64,000 nt of DNA from Roseomonas alba (GCF_019430885.1 NZ_JAHYBZ010000004.1:434001-498000), one strand, 5' to 3'. Shown: positions 43,838 to 53,203, counted from the first letter of the stretch. Made by a program: numbers and translations. Notes: generated by a model not told the origin, from the sequence alone.

Positions 43838-44992
43838 TCAGGCCGGCGCGAGCGCCACGGCGCGGAAGGCGGCGACGAAGCGGTCCACATCCTCCTCGTC
43901 ATTGTAGACATGCGGGCTGATGCGCAGTTTGCCGAGGCGCGGCGCGGCATAGGCCCTCTCCGCCGCCAGCGCGTCGATCAGCCCGGCCGGCATGCCGCCG
44001 GGGAAGGACACGCAGAGCATGTGCGCCGGCCGCAGGCTGCGCTTCGGCAGCATCGCGCCGGCGGCCGCCAGGCCTTCCTCCAGCCGGGCCGTCAGCATAG
44101 CGCAGCGTTCGGCGATGGCGGCATGGCCCCAGCGCGCCATCAGTTCCAGTGCCACCGCCGACATCTCGATGCCGATGAAGTGGTCGCGTTCCCCCATGTC
44201 GAAGCGGCGCGCGGTCGGCGCATAGGACAGGTCGGCGAAATACGGGATGCGGTCGTTCTGCACGCCCTTGCGGCCGAAGCCCGTCTGTTCCAGCGGCACA
44301 CCATCCTGCCGCCGCTTCGCGACATAGATGAAGGCGCGGCCATAAGGCCCCAGCACCCATTTGTAGGTCGGGAAGATCAGGAAATCTGGGTCGATGCGCT
44401 TCACATCGAGGTCCATCATCCCCGCGCCATGCGTCGCGTCGATCAGCAGCGCCGCGCCCTTCGCCTTCAGCGCCGTGCTGATGCGGTCCATGTCCAGCAC
44501 CGCGCCATCCGACCAGTGCACGTTGGAGATCGACGCCAGCGCGATCGGCGCGCCGGGCTTGGCGATGGCTTCCTCGACCGCCGCGGTCCAGTCGCCATCC
44601 GTCGGGCGGGCCACGGTCTCGACCGTGAAGCCCTGTGCCGGGGCGCGCTGCAGCCATTCCAGGATGGGCGAGGAATGGTCGTCCTCGATCACCAGCACCC
44701 GGCTGCCGGCAGGGGGCGAGAACAGCCGCCCCGCCACCGCGACGCCATAGGAGACGGAGGAGATCAGCGCGACATCGGCCGCCTCGGCACCGATCAGTGC
44801 CGCGGCGGCGGCGCGGCAGCGCTCGATCACCTGCCCCGGCAAACCGGGGTCGATCTCCCAGGGCCTGCCCTTGCGTGCCACACCCATGCGTCCGGCCTCC
44901 TGCACCGCGAGCGGCAGGGGCGACCAGGCGGCGGCGTTGAGGTAGGCGACATCGCGCGGAATGTCGAAGAGGTGGCGTTGCGAGGCGAGCAT
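43838..44992 (-). CDS. Class V PLP-dependent aminotransferase
   Basis: This 384-residue fold-type I protein of the class V (NifS/isopenicillin N epimerase-like) group has 'YLNAAAWSPLPLAVQEA', 'ALISSVSYGVAVAGR', 'ASISNVHWSDGAVLDM', 'LLIDATHGAGMMDLD' and the PLP lysine in 'FPTYKWVLGPYG'. It could be a desulfurase-like, kynureninase-like or epimerase-like enzyme. No catalytic cysteine motif of NifS is evident, so cysteine desulfurase is less likely. It is convergent with the Pro-rich lipoprotein gene and divergent from an XRE regulator, which may control it. Confidence 0.8.
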   Translation of the reverse strand: MLASQRHLFDIPRDVAYLNAAAWSPLPLAVQEAGRMGVARKGRPWEIDPGLPGQVIERCRAAAAALIGAEAADVALISSVSYGVAVAGRLFSPPAGSRVLVIEDDHSSPILEWLQRAPAQGFTVETVARPTDGDWTAAVEEAIAKPGAPIALASISNVHWSDGAVLDMDRISTALKAKGAALLIDATHGAGMMDLDVKRIDPDFLIFPTYKWVLGPYGRAFIYVAKRRQDGVPLEQTGFGRKGVQNDRIPYFADLSYAPTARRFDMGERDHFIGIEMSAVALELMARWGHAAIAERCAMLTARLEEGLAAAGAMLPKRSLRPAHMLCVSFPGGMPAGLIDALAAERAYAAPRLGKLRISPHVYNDEEDVDRFVAAFRAVALAPA

Positions 44993-45210
44993 GGCGGGTT
45001 CCCCTGGACGGATCAGCCAGCCTAGATCACCCCCGGCGCATCGGGAAATTGCCCCTCATCCACCTGGCGGAAGCTAACCCTATATCTCGTGGGTCCCGGC
45101 AGGTTTTTCACCAGATGTCGCGATTCTTCACGCGTCCTTAGCCGAATCGGATTCAGTCCTGCGTCACCGGCACGATGGCGCCGGCGAGCAAGACGCGAAT
45201 GAGGACGACG

Positions 45211-45591
45211 ATGTCGCAGCACCAGCCGGACGCCCGCGAGGTTGCCGCCGAGGACACCCCGATCGGCGATCTGGAATTCGACGGTCAGGTCGGCGCGACC
45301 CTGCATCACCACCGGCGGAGGCTCGGGCTGACGGCGACGCAGGTGGCACGGCGCGTCGGCATCACGCAGCGACGCATGGCGCGGCTGGAACTGGGGCTCG
45401 AACCGCTGACGCTGCGCCTCGCTTTGGCACTTGGAGTCGCGCTCGACATGCCGCCGGCCTGGTTCCTGGGCCTCGACGCCGCCGCCGTGCCGGAGGCGAT
45501 CGGCATCAGCGCGGAGCAGGCCCAGCAGGGCTGGGCCCAGGCGCTGGCCATGCGCATCGCCGCCACCGGCGCGGCAGAGTTGCAACACTGA
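45211..45591 (+). CDS. XRE family transcriptional regulator
   Basis: This 126-residue protein has a central Cro/C1-type helix-turn-helix ('LGLTATQVARRVGITQRRMA', then 'RLELGLEPLTLRLALALGV'). The start at 45211 is chosen because GAGGA lies 6 bases upstream; the in-frame ATG at 45175 lacks one. The 40 residues before the HTH and the 35 after it have no known domain. It is divergent from the class V aminotransferase gene and upstream of the purine permease, so either could be its target. Confidence 0.75.
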   Translation: MSQHQPDAREVAAEDTPIGDLEFDGQVGATLHHHRRRLGLTATQVARRVGITQRRMARLELGLEPLTLRLALALGVALDMPPAWFLGLDAAAVPEAIGISAEQAQQGWAQALAMRIAATGAAELQH

Positions 45592-45694
45592 CGCACCAAC
45601 CGCCGCGCGACATCGCGCGCCGGTCGATACGGCCCGGGATTTGCGTGCCTGCCTCGCCTAGCCTCGCAAGAGCAGCATTCCCGGAGATCCCTGC

Positions 45695-46981
45695 ATGGAG
45701 CGCCTGTTCCGGCTGAGCGAACGCGGCACCAACCCGCGCACCGAAATCCTCGCCGGCCTCTCGACCTTCCTGACCATGGCCTACATCGTCGTGGTCAATC
45801 CCTCGATCATCTCGGCGGCGGGCATCGATCCGGGGGCGGCCTTCGTCGCCACCTGCCTCGCCGCGGCCATCGGGTCGATGCTGATGGGGGTGATCGCGAA
45901 CTTCCCCATCGCGTTGGCGCCGGGGATGGGGCTGAACGCCTATTTCGCCTTCGCCGTGGTGCAGGGCATGGGCGTGCCCTGGCAGGTCGCGCTTGGCGCG
46001 GTGTTCCTGTCGGGGCTGCTGTTCTTCGCCGTGTCGATCTTCCGGGTGCGGGAATGGCTGGTGAACGGCATCCCGCTGTCGCTGAAATTCGGCATCGCGG
46101 CGGGGATCGGCTTCTTCCTCGGCCTGATCGGGCTGCGCGGGATGGGGCTGGTGGTGCCGCATCCGGCGACGCTGGTGGGGCTGGGGCCGCTGGCGGTGAC
46201 CAGCACCATCATCGCCTGCGGCGGCTTCCTGCTGATCGCCGGGCTGTCGGCGCGCGGCGTGCCGGGGTCGATCGTCATCGGCATCATCATCACCGCGCTC
46301 GCCGGCATTCCCTTCGGGCTGACGACCTTCCACGGCATCGCCTCGATGCCGCCCTCGCTGGCGCCGACCTTCCTGCAGCTCGACATCGCCGGGGCCGTCG
46401 GGCTCGGCATCACGGGCATCGTCTTCACCTTCTTCATCGTCGATCTGCTCGACAACACCGGCACGCTGATCGGCACGGTCCATCGCGCCGGACTGATGAA
46501 CAAGGACGGCACGGTGCCCAATCTCGGCCGCGCGCTGGTCGCGGATTCCACGGGTGCGATGATGGGCGCGGTGCTCGGCACCTCGACCACCGTCAGCTAC
46601 ATCGAGAGCGCGGCCGGCATCCAGGCCGGCGGCCGCACCGGGCTGACGGCGGTCACGGTCGGCGTGCTGTTCCTGCTGGCGTTGTTCCTCGCGCCGCTGG
46701 CCACCTCCATCCCAGGCTTCGCCACCGCGCCGGCGCTGGTCTTCGTCGCCTGCCTGATGGCCAAGGCGCTCGCCGAGCTGAACTGGGAGGACGCGACGGA
46801 CTACATGCCCGCCATCGTCACCGCCCTCGCCATGCCCTTCACCTTCTCCATCGCGACCGGCATCGGGCTCGGCTTCATCACCTATGCCGGGGTGAAGACG
46901 CTGGCCGGGCGGCCGGGCGAGGTACATGGCGCGGTCTGGCTGATCGCGGCCCTGTCGCTGCTGAAGTTCGCGCTGCTGTGA
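45695..46981 (+). CDS. NCS2 family purine permease (AzgA-like)
   Basis: This 428-residue integral membrane protein has about 12-14 hydrophobic segments and NCS2/AzgA hallmarks: 'ALAPGMGLNAYFAFAVV', 'FFIVDLLDNTGTLIGT', and 'GTSTTVSYIESAAGIQAGG'. It should import hypoxanthine, adenine or guanine with protons. AzgA-type members are purine- rather than xanthine/uracil-specific. No purine riboswitch is visible in the 100 bases upstream. Confidence 0.85.
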   Translation: MERLFRLSERGTNPRTEILAGLSTFLTMAYIVVVNPSIISAAGIDPGAAFVATCLAAAIGSMLMGVIANFPIALAPGMGLNAYFAFAVVQGMGVPWQVALGAVFLSGLLFFAVSIFRVREWLVNGIPLSLKFGIAAGIGFFLGLIGLRGMGLVVPHPATLVGLGPLAVTSTIIACGGFLLIAGLSARGVPGSIVIGIIITALAGIPFGLTTFHGIASMPPSLAPTFLQLDIAGAVGLGITGIVFTFFIVDLLDNTGTLIGTVHRAGLMNKDGTVPNLGRALVADSTGAMMGAVLGTSTTVSYIESAAGIQAGGRTGLTAVTVGVLFLLALFLAPLATSIPGFATAPALVFVACLMAKALAELNWEDATDYMPAIVTALAMPFTFSIATGIGLGFITYAGVKTLAGRPGEVHGAVWLIAALSLLKFALL

Positions 46982-47073
46982 CGCGCGACAGTTGAAATAC
47001 CGACCGGGTCGGCAAGCATCGGTTTGCCGATCCCTGGCATAGTCCGCTCCAACCATGATCAGGAGACGGTCCG

Positions 47074-48561
47074 ATGCCGCAGCCCATCCTCATCGTCGGC
47101 GCCGGCCCGGTCGGGCTGACGCTGGCCGTCGAGCTGACACGCTTCGGCGTGCCGGTCCGCATCGTCGATCGGGCCGCCGTCCGCACCGACAAGTCGAAGG
47201 CCCTGGTGCTCTGGAGCCGCAGCCTGGAGCTGATGGACCGGACGGGCGAGACCAGCGCCTTCCTCGCCGCCGGCATGCGTTCGGGCGGGGCGAACATCCT
47301 CGCCAAGGGCCGCCAGCTCGGCCGGGTGAGTTTCACGACCGAAGGCACGCCCTACCCCTTCGCGCTGATGATCCCGCAGAGCGAGACCGAACGGCTGCTG
47401 GAGGAGCATCTCGCCGCCCGCGGCGTGACCGTCGGACGCCAGGTCGAGCTGATCCGCTTCACCCCGGGCGCCGATGGGGTGGAAGCCGTGCTGCGCGGCG
47501 TCGATGGTAGCGAGGAGACCGTCCAGGCGCCCTGGATGATCGGCTGCGACGGCGCGCACAGCGCTGTACGTCACGGCCTCGGCATGGCCTTCGAGGGTGA
47601 CACCCTCCCGAGCCAATGGGTCCTGGCCGATGTACATCTGAAGGGCCTGCCCACCGCGCCGGATGAACTCGCGCTGTTCTGGCACGCCGATGGCGTGCTG
47701 GCGCTGTTCCCGATCTCGCCCGGCCGCTACCGCATGATCGCCGACATCGGCGAGACCAGCGACGGCACGGCCCGCCCCGACCCGACGCTCGAGGAGGTGC
47801 AGGACCTTCTCGATCGTCGCGGGCAACCGGGCATGGTGGCCTCGGACCCGATCTGGCTCGCCGGCTTCCGCATCAATGAGCGCAAGGTGAAGTCCTACAG
47901 CGCCGGGCGCGTCTTCCTGGCGGGCGATGCCGCGCATATCCACAGCCCGGCTGGCGGCCAGGGCATGAACACGGGCATGCAGGACGCCTTCAACCTTGCC
48001 TGGAAGCTCGCGCTGGTGGTCCAGGGGAAGGCGGCCGCGGAACCGCTGCTCGAGAGTTACAGCATAGAGCGCAGCGCCGTCGGCGATATCGTGCTGTCCA
48101 ATGCCGGGCGCATGACGGCGGTCGCGACCCTGCGCGGCAGTGCGAAGCAGACGCTGCGCAACCTGATGGCATCGCTGGTGCTGCATGTGCCGGCGATCCG
48201 CCGCGTCATGGGACGGACGCTGTCGGAGCTGACCATCGCCTATCCGCAGAGTCCGCTGACCGTACCGGGCGGGCGCCATAGCGGCGGACCCGCAGCCGGG
48301 GACCGCATGCCGCCGCGCCCGGGCGAGCCGCCGATCGGCGCTGGCGACACGCCGCGCTTCGCCCTGTTCGCCGAGGCATCGCCCGAAGCGACGGAACTGC
48401 TGGCGCGATACGGGGCGCTGATGGAGGCGACACCACGCGCCCCGATCGCGCCAGGGGCGATGTGGCTGGTGCGGCCGGATGGCTATGTCGCGCTGGTCGC
48501 CAAGGCGGGGGAATGGGCGGAAATCGAGGGCTATCTGGGCCGGTTGGTGGCCAAGGGCTGA
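47074..48561 (+). CDS. FAD-dependent aromatic monooxygenase (PheA/TfdB-like)
   Basis: This 495-residue class A flavoprotein hydroxylase has the FAD motif 'ILIVGAGPVGLTLAVELTRF' at the N-terminus, the DG motif in 'MIGCDGAHSAVRHGLG', and the GD motif in 'VFLAGDAAHIHSPAGGQGMN' followed by 'TGMQDAFNLAWKLAL'. It should hydroxylate a phenolic or polycyclic aromatic substrate with NADPH and oxygen. The C-terminal thioredoxin-like domain of the family is represented by 'MWLVRPDGYVALVAK'. The substrate is unknown. Confidence 0.85.
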   Translation: MPQPILIVGAGPVGLTLAVELTRFGVPVRIVDRAAVRTDKSKALVLWSRSLELMDRTGETSAFLAAGMRSGGANILAKGRQLGRVSFTTEGTPYPFALMIPQSETERLLEEHLAARGVTVGRQVELIRFTPGADGVEAVLRGVDGSEETVQAPWMIGCDGAHSAVRHGLGMAFEGDTLPSQWVLADVHLKGLPTAPDELALFWHADGVLALFPISPGRYRMIADIGETSDGTARPDPTLEEVQDLLDRRGQPGMVASDPIWLAGFRINERKVKSYSAGRVFLAGDAAHIHSPAGGQGMNTGMQDAFNLAWKLALVVQGKAAAEPLLESYSIERSAVGDIVLSNAGRMTAVATLRGSAKQTLRNLMASLVLHVPAIRRVMGRTLSELTIAYPQSPLTVPGGRHSGGPAAGDRMPPRPGEPPIGAGDTPRFALFAEASPEATELLARYGALMEATPRAPIAPGAMWLVRPDGYVALVAKAGEWAEIEGYLGRLVAKG

Positions 48562-49011
48562 GGGGTCCTGCGCTTACGCTACGGCCGGAAGATTGGAGCG
48601 GCCCTGCCCCTCCGAACCATCCGGCAAAGACCACAAGGCCTTCCTGGTGACCCCGCTGCTTCCGCTGTGGAACCGAGAGGGGCTTTGCCCCTCCCGGACT
48701 CTCCCCAGCAAAGGCCGAAGGGCCATTGCAAACCTCAACCTGGCGCCGGGCGCGGCGGCCCAGTCATCATCAGATACGCGCTTCGTGCTGCCCCTGCATG
48801 CATGATCGAGCGCCGTGCACCACGCGCGCTTTGACGTCGCGAACGGGCCTCCCCGCCCAACACCAGGCATCGGTTTCCAAAGGCCCTGTGGCGTTTGGTG
48901 GGCGCGAACCACTGCTTCGCGGTGAGAGAGGGGCAAAGCCCCTCCCCGTCGCGTCGTGAGCCTCATCTGCGCGCCCATGGGGCAGAGCCCTTCGCGCCGC
49001 GTCGCCCTCTT
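48562..49011. other. Gene-free spacer dominated by a mosaic repeat
   Basis: This spacer of about 450 bases lies between the flavin monooxygenase and the convergent HxlR gene. Most of it is the mosaic repeat copy 3. The remaining 60 bases at the right show nothing recognisable. Confidence 0.6.
48595..48946. repeat. Mosaic intergenic repeat, copy 3
   Basis: The copy has an opening hairpin GGAGCGGCC/TGCCCCTCC at 48595-48613, a middle hairpin CCGAGAGGGGC-TTT-GCCCCTCCCGG at 48673-48697, and the linker 'CCTGGCGCCGGGCGCGG'. A variable core follows, then 'CGGTTTCCAAAGGCCCTGTGG' as separate GGTTTCC and AAGGCCC words, and the closing hairpin GAGAGGGGC-AAA-GCCCCTC at 48926-48946. Order and linkers match the other copies. 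Confidence 0.75.
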
Positions 49012-49731
49012 TCACGCCTCCAGCATCTCCGGCGGCCCGTAGACGAGACGCCGCTCCCGTGCCCGGTCGAACAGGCCAAGCAATGCCTTCGCGCGTTCCG
49101 TAGCGTCCGGCGCGCCCTCGAAGGCGATGCCCTGCCGCGCGGGCGTGTCCATCAGGCCGAGATAGCCCATCCAGGTCCGGGTGAAGGTCTCGAGGTCGGC
49201 AGCGATCACCGCATCCACCGGATGGCCGGGGTCCTTCATGCACAGGTCCACATGCGGGTGCATGAGGACGAACCACCAGCTCCGCTGCGCCGTGCGCGCC
49301 GCCGGGATGTTGCGGAAGTCGAAGCGGATGACGAAACGCGCCGCGGGGAAGGACGAACGCGGGATCTGGCCGCTCACGCTCATGAGCAGGAAATGCGGAT
49401 CGAAATCCTCAGGCCGCAGGATGGATTGCGTGTGGCGCTGGCCCCAGAGACTCAGCGCCTCGATGATCGGACGGAAATCCTCACCGGCCGATGTCAGGGC
49501 ATAGACGTTGCCGGGGCCGCTCGGCTTGGTGGTGATCGAGATCACGCCGTGATGCTCGAGGTCGCGCAGCCGCTGGGTCAAAAGCGTCTTCGACATCAGC
49601 GGCAGGCGGCGGCGCAGATCGTTGAACTGCGCCGGCCCGCAGCAGAGCTCGCGGAGGATCAGCGGCGTCCAGCGCTCCGCGAAGAGCTCGCAGGTCTTCG
49701 CCACCGGGCAGAACTGGCCGTAGCCGGGCAT
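49012..49731 (-). CDS. HxlR family transcriptional regulator with C-terminal domain
   Basis: This 239-residue protein has an N-terminal winged helix of the HxlR type: 'FCPVAKTCELFAERWTPLIL', then 'LPLMSKTLLTQRLRDLEHHG' and 'YALTSAGEDFRPII'. An extra C-terminal domain of about 120 residues with SCP2-like character follows. HxlR proteins usually carry a redox- or electrophile-sensing cysteine near the N-terminus; Cys8 fits that position. It is divergent from an acyl-CoA dehydrogenase gene with a 117-base gap and probably controls it. Confidence 0.8.
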   Translation of the reverse strand: MPGYGQFCPVAKTCELFAERWTPLILRELCCGPAQFNDLRRRLPLMSKTLLTQRLRDLEHHGVISITTKPSGPGNVYALTSAGEDFRPIIEALSLWGQRHTQSILRPEDFDPHFLLMSVSGQIPRSSFPAARFVIRFDFRNIPAARTAQRSWWFVLMHPHVDLCMKDPGHPVDAVIAADLETFTRTWMGYLGLMDTPARQGIAFEGAPDATERAKALLGLFDRARERRLVYGPPEMLEA

Positions 49732-49848
49732 GCAGCACGATCGATCGATTGCGTAGATGAAATCAAGTCCATTTTCTGGCCTTGAGACCGGCCTTCCGGA
49801 AGCGCGAGGGTCCGCGCCACCGCAACTTCTACAAAAGGGAGAAGACCG

Positions 49849-50988
49849 ATGCCGGACACCCAGGTCACCGATCGCCCCAAGACGGATTGGATCACCGCCG
49901 CCGATGCCGTGGGGCGCGAGATCGCCGCCACCACCGCGCGTCATGACGAGGAGGACAGCTTCGTCGAGGAAGGCTTCCGCGCACTGAAGCGGGCGGGCTT
50001 CTTCAAGGCGCTGGTGCCGGCAGAACTCGGTGGGCTCGGCGCCGACTACCGGGAGATGTGCGGAGCGATCCGGCGTCTCGGGAGCTATTGCGGATCGACC
50101 GCCCTCGCCTTCTCGATGCATGCGCATCTGGTCGCCGTGCCGGCCTGGCGCTGGCGGCACGAACAGGCGCCGGTGGAAGGCCTGCTGAAGCGCGTCGCCG
50201 CCGAGGACCTGGTGCTGATCTCGAGCGGCGGATCGGACTGGCTGCCGAGCAACGGCCATGCCGAGAAGGTCGAGGGCGGCTTCCGCGTCACTGCGAAGAA
50301 GGTGTTCTCCAGCGGCTGCCAGATGGGCGACCTGCTGGTGACCAGCGCGATCCACGATGACCCGGAGAAGGGCCCGACCGTGCTGCACTTCGCCGTGCCC
50401 TTCAAGGCGGAGGGCGTGCGGCGGCTCGATACCTGGCGGGTGCTGGGGATGCGCGGGACGGGGTCGCACGACGTGGCGCTGGAGGGTGTCTTCGTGCCCG
50501 ATGCGGCAATCGTCGCGCGGCGCGAGCCAGGCAAGTGGCACATGCTGTTCCACCACATCTTCGTCATCGCCTTCCCGCTGGTCTATTCGGCCTATCTCGG
50601 CGTGGCAGAGGGGGCGCGGAACCACGCGCTGGAGATCGCGCGCGCCAGGCCGAAGACCCATGCGCTGACGGTCGCGGCCGGGCGGATGGAGAATGCCTTC
50701 CTGCAGGCGGAGATCGGGCTCGACCGCATGATCGCCATCGCAGAGACCGAGGCGCCGGGACCCGAGCGCACCAGCCGCTCGGCCATGGCGCATACCATCA
50801 CCGCCCAGGCCGCCATCGCGACGGTGGAACGCGCCATGGAGATGGTCGGCGGCGCGTCCTTCTACCGGGACCTGGGGCTGGAGCGCGCCTTCCGCGACGT
50901 GCAGGGCGCGCGTTTCCATCCGCTGCAGGAATTGCCGCAGCTCGAACTCACCGGCCGCATGGCGTTGGGGATGGGCATCGACGGTTGA
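49849..50988 (+). CDS. Acyl-CoA dehydrogenase family flavoprotein
   Basis: This 379-residue protein has the acyl-CoA dehydrogenase fold: an N-terminal helical domain ('RAGFFKALVPAELGGLGADY'), a middle beta domain ('DLVLISSGGSDWLPSNGHAE', 'VFSSGCQMGDLLVTSA', 'VLGMRGTGSHDVALEGVFVP') and a C-terminal helical bundle ('MEMVGGASFYRDLGLERAFR'). It may be a true dehydrogenase or a DszC/HpaB-like flavin monooxygenase; the missing Glu base at the usual position leaves this open. Probable control is by the divergent HxlR protein. Confidence 0.8.
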   Translation: MPDTQVTDRPKTDWITAADAVGREIAATTARHDEEDSFVEEGFRALKRAGFFKALVPAELGGLGADYREMCGAIRRLGSYCGSTALAFSMHAHLVAVPAWRWRHEQAPVEGLLKRVAAEDLVLISSGGSDWLPSNGHAEKVEGGFRVTAKKVFSSGCQMGDLLVTSAIHDDPEKGPTVLHFAVPFKAEGVRRLDTWRVLGMRGTGSHDVALEGVFVPDAAIVARREPGKWHMLFHHIFVIAFPLVYSAYLGVAEGARNHALEIARARPKTHALTVAAGRMENAFLQAEIGLDRMIAIAETEAPGPERTSRSAMAHTITAQAAIATVERAMEMVGGASFYRDLGLERAFRDVQGARFHPLQELPQLELTGRMALGMGIDG

Positions 50989-50996
50989 CGGGACGC

Positions 50997-51027
50997 GCAG
51001 AGGGGTGCGTATCCCGCGCCCCTCTGC
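50997..51027 (+). terminator. Terminator-like hairpin after the acyl-CoA dehydrogenase gene
   Basis: A stem GCAGAGGGG / CCCCTCTGC with an inner loop lies 9 bases after the stop. It has no T-run but is stable and well placed. Confidence 0.6.
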
Positions 51028-51619
51028 GCCGGATTAGCGCCCTGCCGTGCGGGGAGGGCGACGCGGACGGTTCCAGGGCGGCAGGCCACGGCCTGCCGCC
51101 TTTCCGGCGTCGCCACGGGACTGCCTGGCGGGTCGCCGGCGCCAGCCTTGCATCGTCAAGTGCCACGCGTGATTTGGCTTGAATTGCGGAAAGATCCTGC
51201 AACGCACAAATTCTTGATGAGAATCAATACGAATATCATTGAATGAAATTTGGCGAAATTATTAGTTGAATTATCGAAACGATGATCTTCTGTTGTTTTC
51301 TAAATGAAATCACTTTTTCGTGCTTTTCTTCTACTTAATACATTTTGGATAATGAATAGGAATGTTTGGAATCAATTATCCGATCTGAATCTCTCCGATT
51401 TCCATCGACCGCACATCTCTTGGTTGTCCTACACTTCGTGCAGAATCTATTATTTTCAATATCTTATTGTGGCATAATGAGTCACCGATGAGCTGGCACT
51501 CTCCTCATATCGATGAAAATATTTCCGCTTCTCGGTGAATTTTGACTCTCTCTATATTCATCTCTGGCGCAACGGTTCAGGCGATTTCTTCTATTTCCTA
51601 CCGGCGGCATCAATCGAGG

Positions 51620-51665
51620 ACACCCGAAGGGTCCGTCGGAGGGACCGGTTGCGTCGGTGTTTTTT
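51620..51665 (+). terminator. Terminator/attenuator-like hairpin in the RTX leader
   Basis: An outer stem ACACC(C)GA / TCGGTGT encloses an inner stem GGTCC / GGACC and runs straight into six T residues (51660-51665). The RTX start codon follows 34 bases later. It could end a separate transcript from the A+T-rich region or act as an attenuator of the RTX gene. Confidence 0.5.
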
Positions 51666-51699
51666 GTTCCGATAACGAACCAATACGGAGAAACGCGCC

Positions 51700-53202
51700 A
51701 TGGCCTACGCATTCGATGCGAAGAACAGCACGAAGTTCTTCCTGACCGGGACAAGCGGCAACGATTCGATCAACCTCAGTGACAACATCATCCAGGGCAC
51801 CGAAGTTGATCCCCCCCTTCCGCAGGATGTTGATCTCCTCGCGGGTGGCATCGGTTTCTTCCGCCAGATCAAAATCACGGGTTATGAGGGGAACGATACC
51901 GTCACCGCCGGCAATGCCGTGCTGGCGAAGCTCATCGCCGATGGCGGCGACGGCAATGACTGGCTCGAAGGCGGCAGCAACGCCGACAAGCTGATGGGCG
52001 GCGCCGGATTGAACTACCTCAATGGCTATGACGGCAACGACACCATCACCGCCGGCAACGACAGCGACACCATCCTCGGCGGCAGCGGGATGGATTTGAT
52101 CATGGGCGGCGGCGGCGACAACCTCGTGCAGGGGGAGGACGGGAACGACACCATCACGACCAATGGCGATCGGGACACGATCAGCGGCGGCATCGGCGAC
52201 GACATCATCAACGCCGGCAGCGGTGCGAATTCGGTCCTCGGCGGCACCGGCAACGACAGCCTCTGGGCCAATGGCGGCAACGACACCATCGACGGCGGTG
52301 CGGGCAACGACACCATCGCCGCGGGCGACGGCCACAACAGCATCCTCGGCGGCACCGAAGACGACAGCATCGTCTCGGGCACCGGCAACGACACCATCAG
52401 CGGCGGCACCGGCAATGACTCGATCGACGCCGGCGACGGCAACAACACCGTGCTGGGCATGGCCGGCAGCGACACCATCACGACCGGCGATGGTGACGAC
52501 ACCATCAATGGCAATGGCGATAGCGACGTCATCAACGCCGGTGACGGGAACAACCTCGTCTATGGCGGAATCGGCCACGATCTGATCACAACCGGGTCGG
52601 GCAATGACACGATCGCCTCCGGCGAAGGCAACGACACCGTCACCTCGGGCGCCGGCAACGACGTCCTGACGGATGGCAGCGGCAATGACATGATGAGTTC
52701 GGGCGAGGGCTCGGACACGATCATGGCCGGCGCCGGCAACGACACCATCGACCCGGGCAGTGGCGAGGACACCATCTCCGACGGCACCGGGGCGGACCGG
52801 GTCCTGCTCTCCGACGGTGACAACGACCGCGTCAACAACACCAAGGATGGCGGCGCGGACGTCTTCATCTGGTCCGAGCTCCACGAACCCGGCGCGAGCG
52901 GCCCCGAATGGGACAGTCTCGCCTATTTCGACGTGATCTCCGCCTCCCATGACCAGCTCGACCTGTCGCAGCTGGGCAACGGCCTGGTCGCCGATGTCTA
53001 TGGCTCGGCCGGGGATAGCGGGGCCTTCGTCGTCTACAAGGACCTCGACGCCCGCGATGCCGGCGATGCCAGCCTGGTGATCGAGTGGGACAACGGCACG
53101 CCGCTCGAGAAGATCAACATCGGCATCCAGTCCGGCGCCGATATCCGCATCGGCTTCGGCTGGAAGGTCTTCGACGCGGTCAGCGGGGACAGCATCATCT
53201 GA
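51700..53202 (+). CDS. RTX-type calcium-binding repeat protein
   Basis: This 500-residue acidic protein is built from about 30 nonapeptide-like repeats of the form G-N-D-T-I-x-G-G-x ('GNDTISGGTGNDSIDAG', 'GGSGMDLIMGGGGDN') between residues about 80 and 385. A non-repeat C-terminal region ('DVISASHDQLDLSQLGNGL', 'DASLVIEWDNG') follows. This is the RTX beta-roll that folds on binding calcium outside the cell. There is no N-terminal signal peptide, which fits type I secretion through a C-terminal signal, but no ABC exporter lies nearby. No enzyme domain is present, so an S-layer, matrix or adhesion role is likely. GGAG lies 10 bases before the ATG. Confidence 0.8.
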   Translation: MAYAFDAKNSTKFFLTGTSGNDSINLSDNIIQGTEVDPPLPQDVDLLAGGIGFFRQIKITGYEGNDTVTAGNAVLAKLIADGGDGNDWLEGGSNADKLMGGAGLNYLNGYDGNDTITAGNDSDTILGGSGMDLIMGGGGDNLVQGEDGNDTITTNGDRDTISGGIGDDIINAGSGANSVLGGTGNDSLWANGGNDTIDGGAGNDTIAAGDGHNSILGGTEDDSIVSGTGNDTISGGTGNDSIDAGDGNNTVLGMAGSDTITTGDGDDTINGNGDSDVINAGDGNNLVYGGIGHDLITTGSGNDTIASGEGNDTVTSGAGNDVLTDGSGNDMMSSGEGSDTIMAGAGNDTIDPGSGEDTISDGTGADRVLLSDGDNDRVNNTKDGGADVFIWSELHEPGASGPEWDSLAYFDVISASHDQLDLSQLGNGLVADVYGSAGDSGAFVVYKDLDARDAGDASLVIEWDNGTPLEKINIGIQSGADIRIGFGWKVFDAVSGDSII

Positions 53203-53203
53203 T

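Larger units (their letters stand above)
50989..51699. other. A+T-rich gene-free leader region before the RTX gene
   Basis: This spacer of about 710 bases is exceptional. From about 51180 to 51600 it is strongly A+T-rich ('AATTATTAGTTGAATTATCG', 'TTTTCTAAATGAAATCAC'), while the rest of the window is G+C-rich. It has no credible reading frame. It begins with a terminator for the acyl-CoA dehydrogenase gene and ends with a terminator-like hairpin 34 bases before the RTX start codon. It may hold promoters, a long leader or a small RNA, or may mark acquired DNA. Confidence 0.6.

Noticed and set aside
51205..51245. Fur-box-like sequence (GAGAATCAATACGAATATCATT) upstream of the RTX gene
   Set aside because: In such an A+T-rich block, matches to a GATAAT-type consensus arise by chance. 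The symmetry is poor and the RTX gene has no iron-related features.
51900..52800. Tandem DNA repeats resembling a CRISPR or minisatellite
   Set aside because: The repeats keep a 27-base (9-codon) period in one reading frame and encode RTX nonapeptides. There are no conserved direct repeats with unique spacers.
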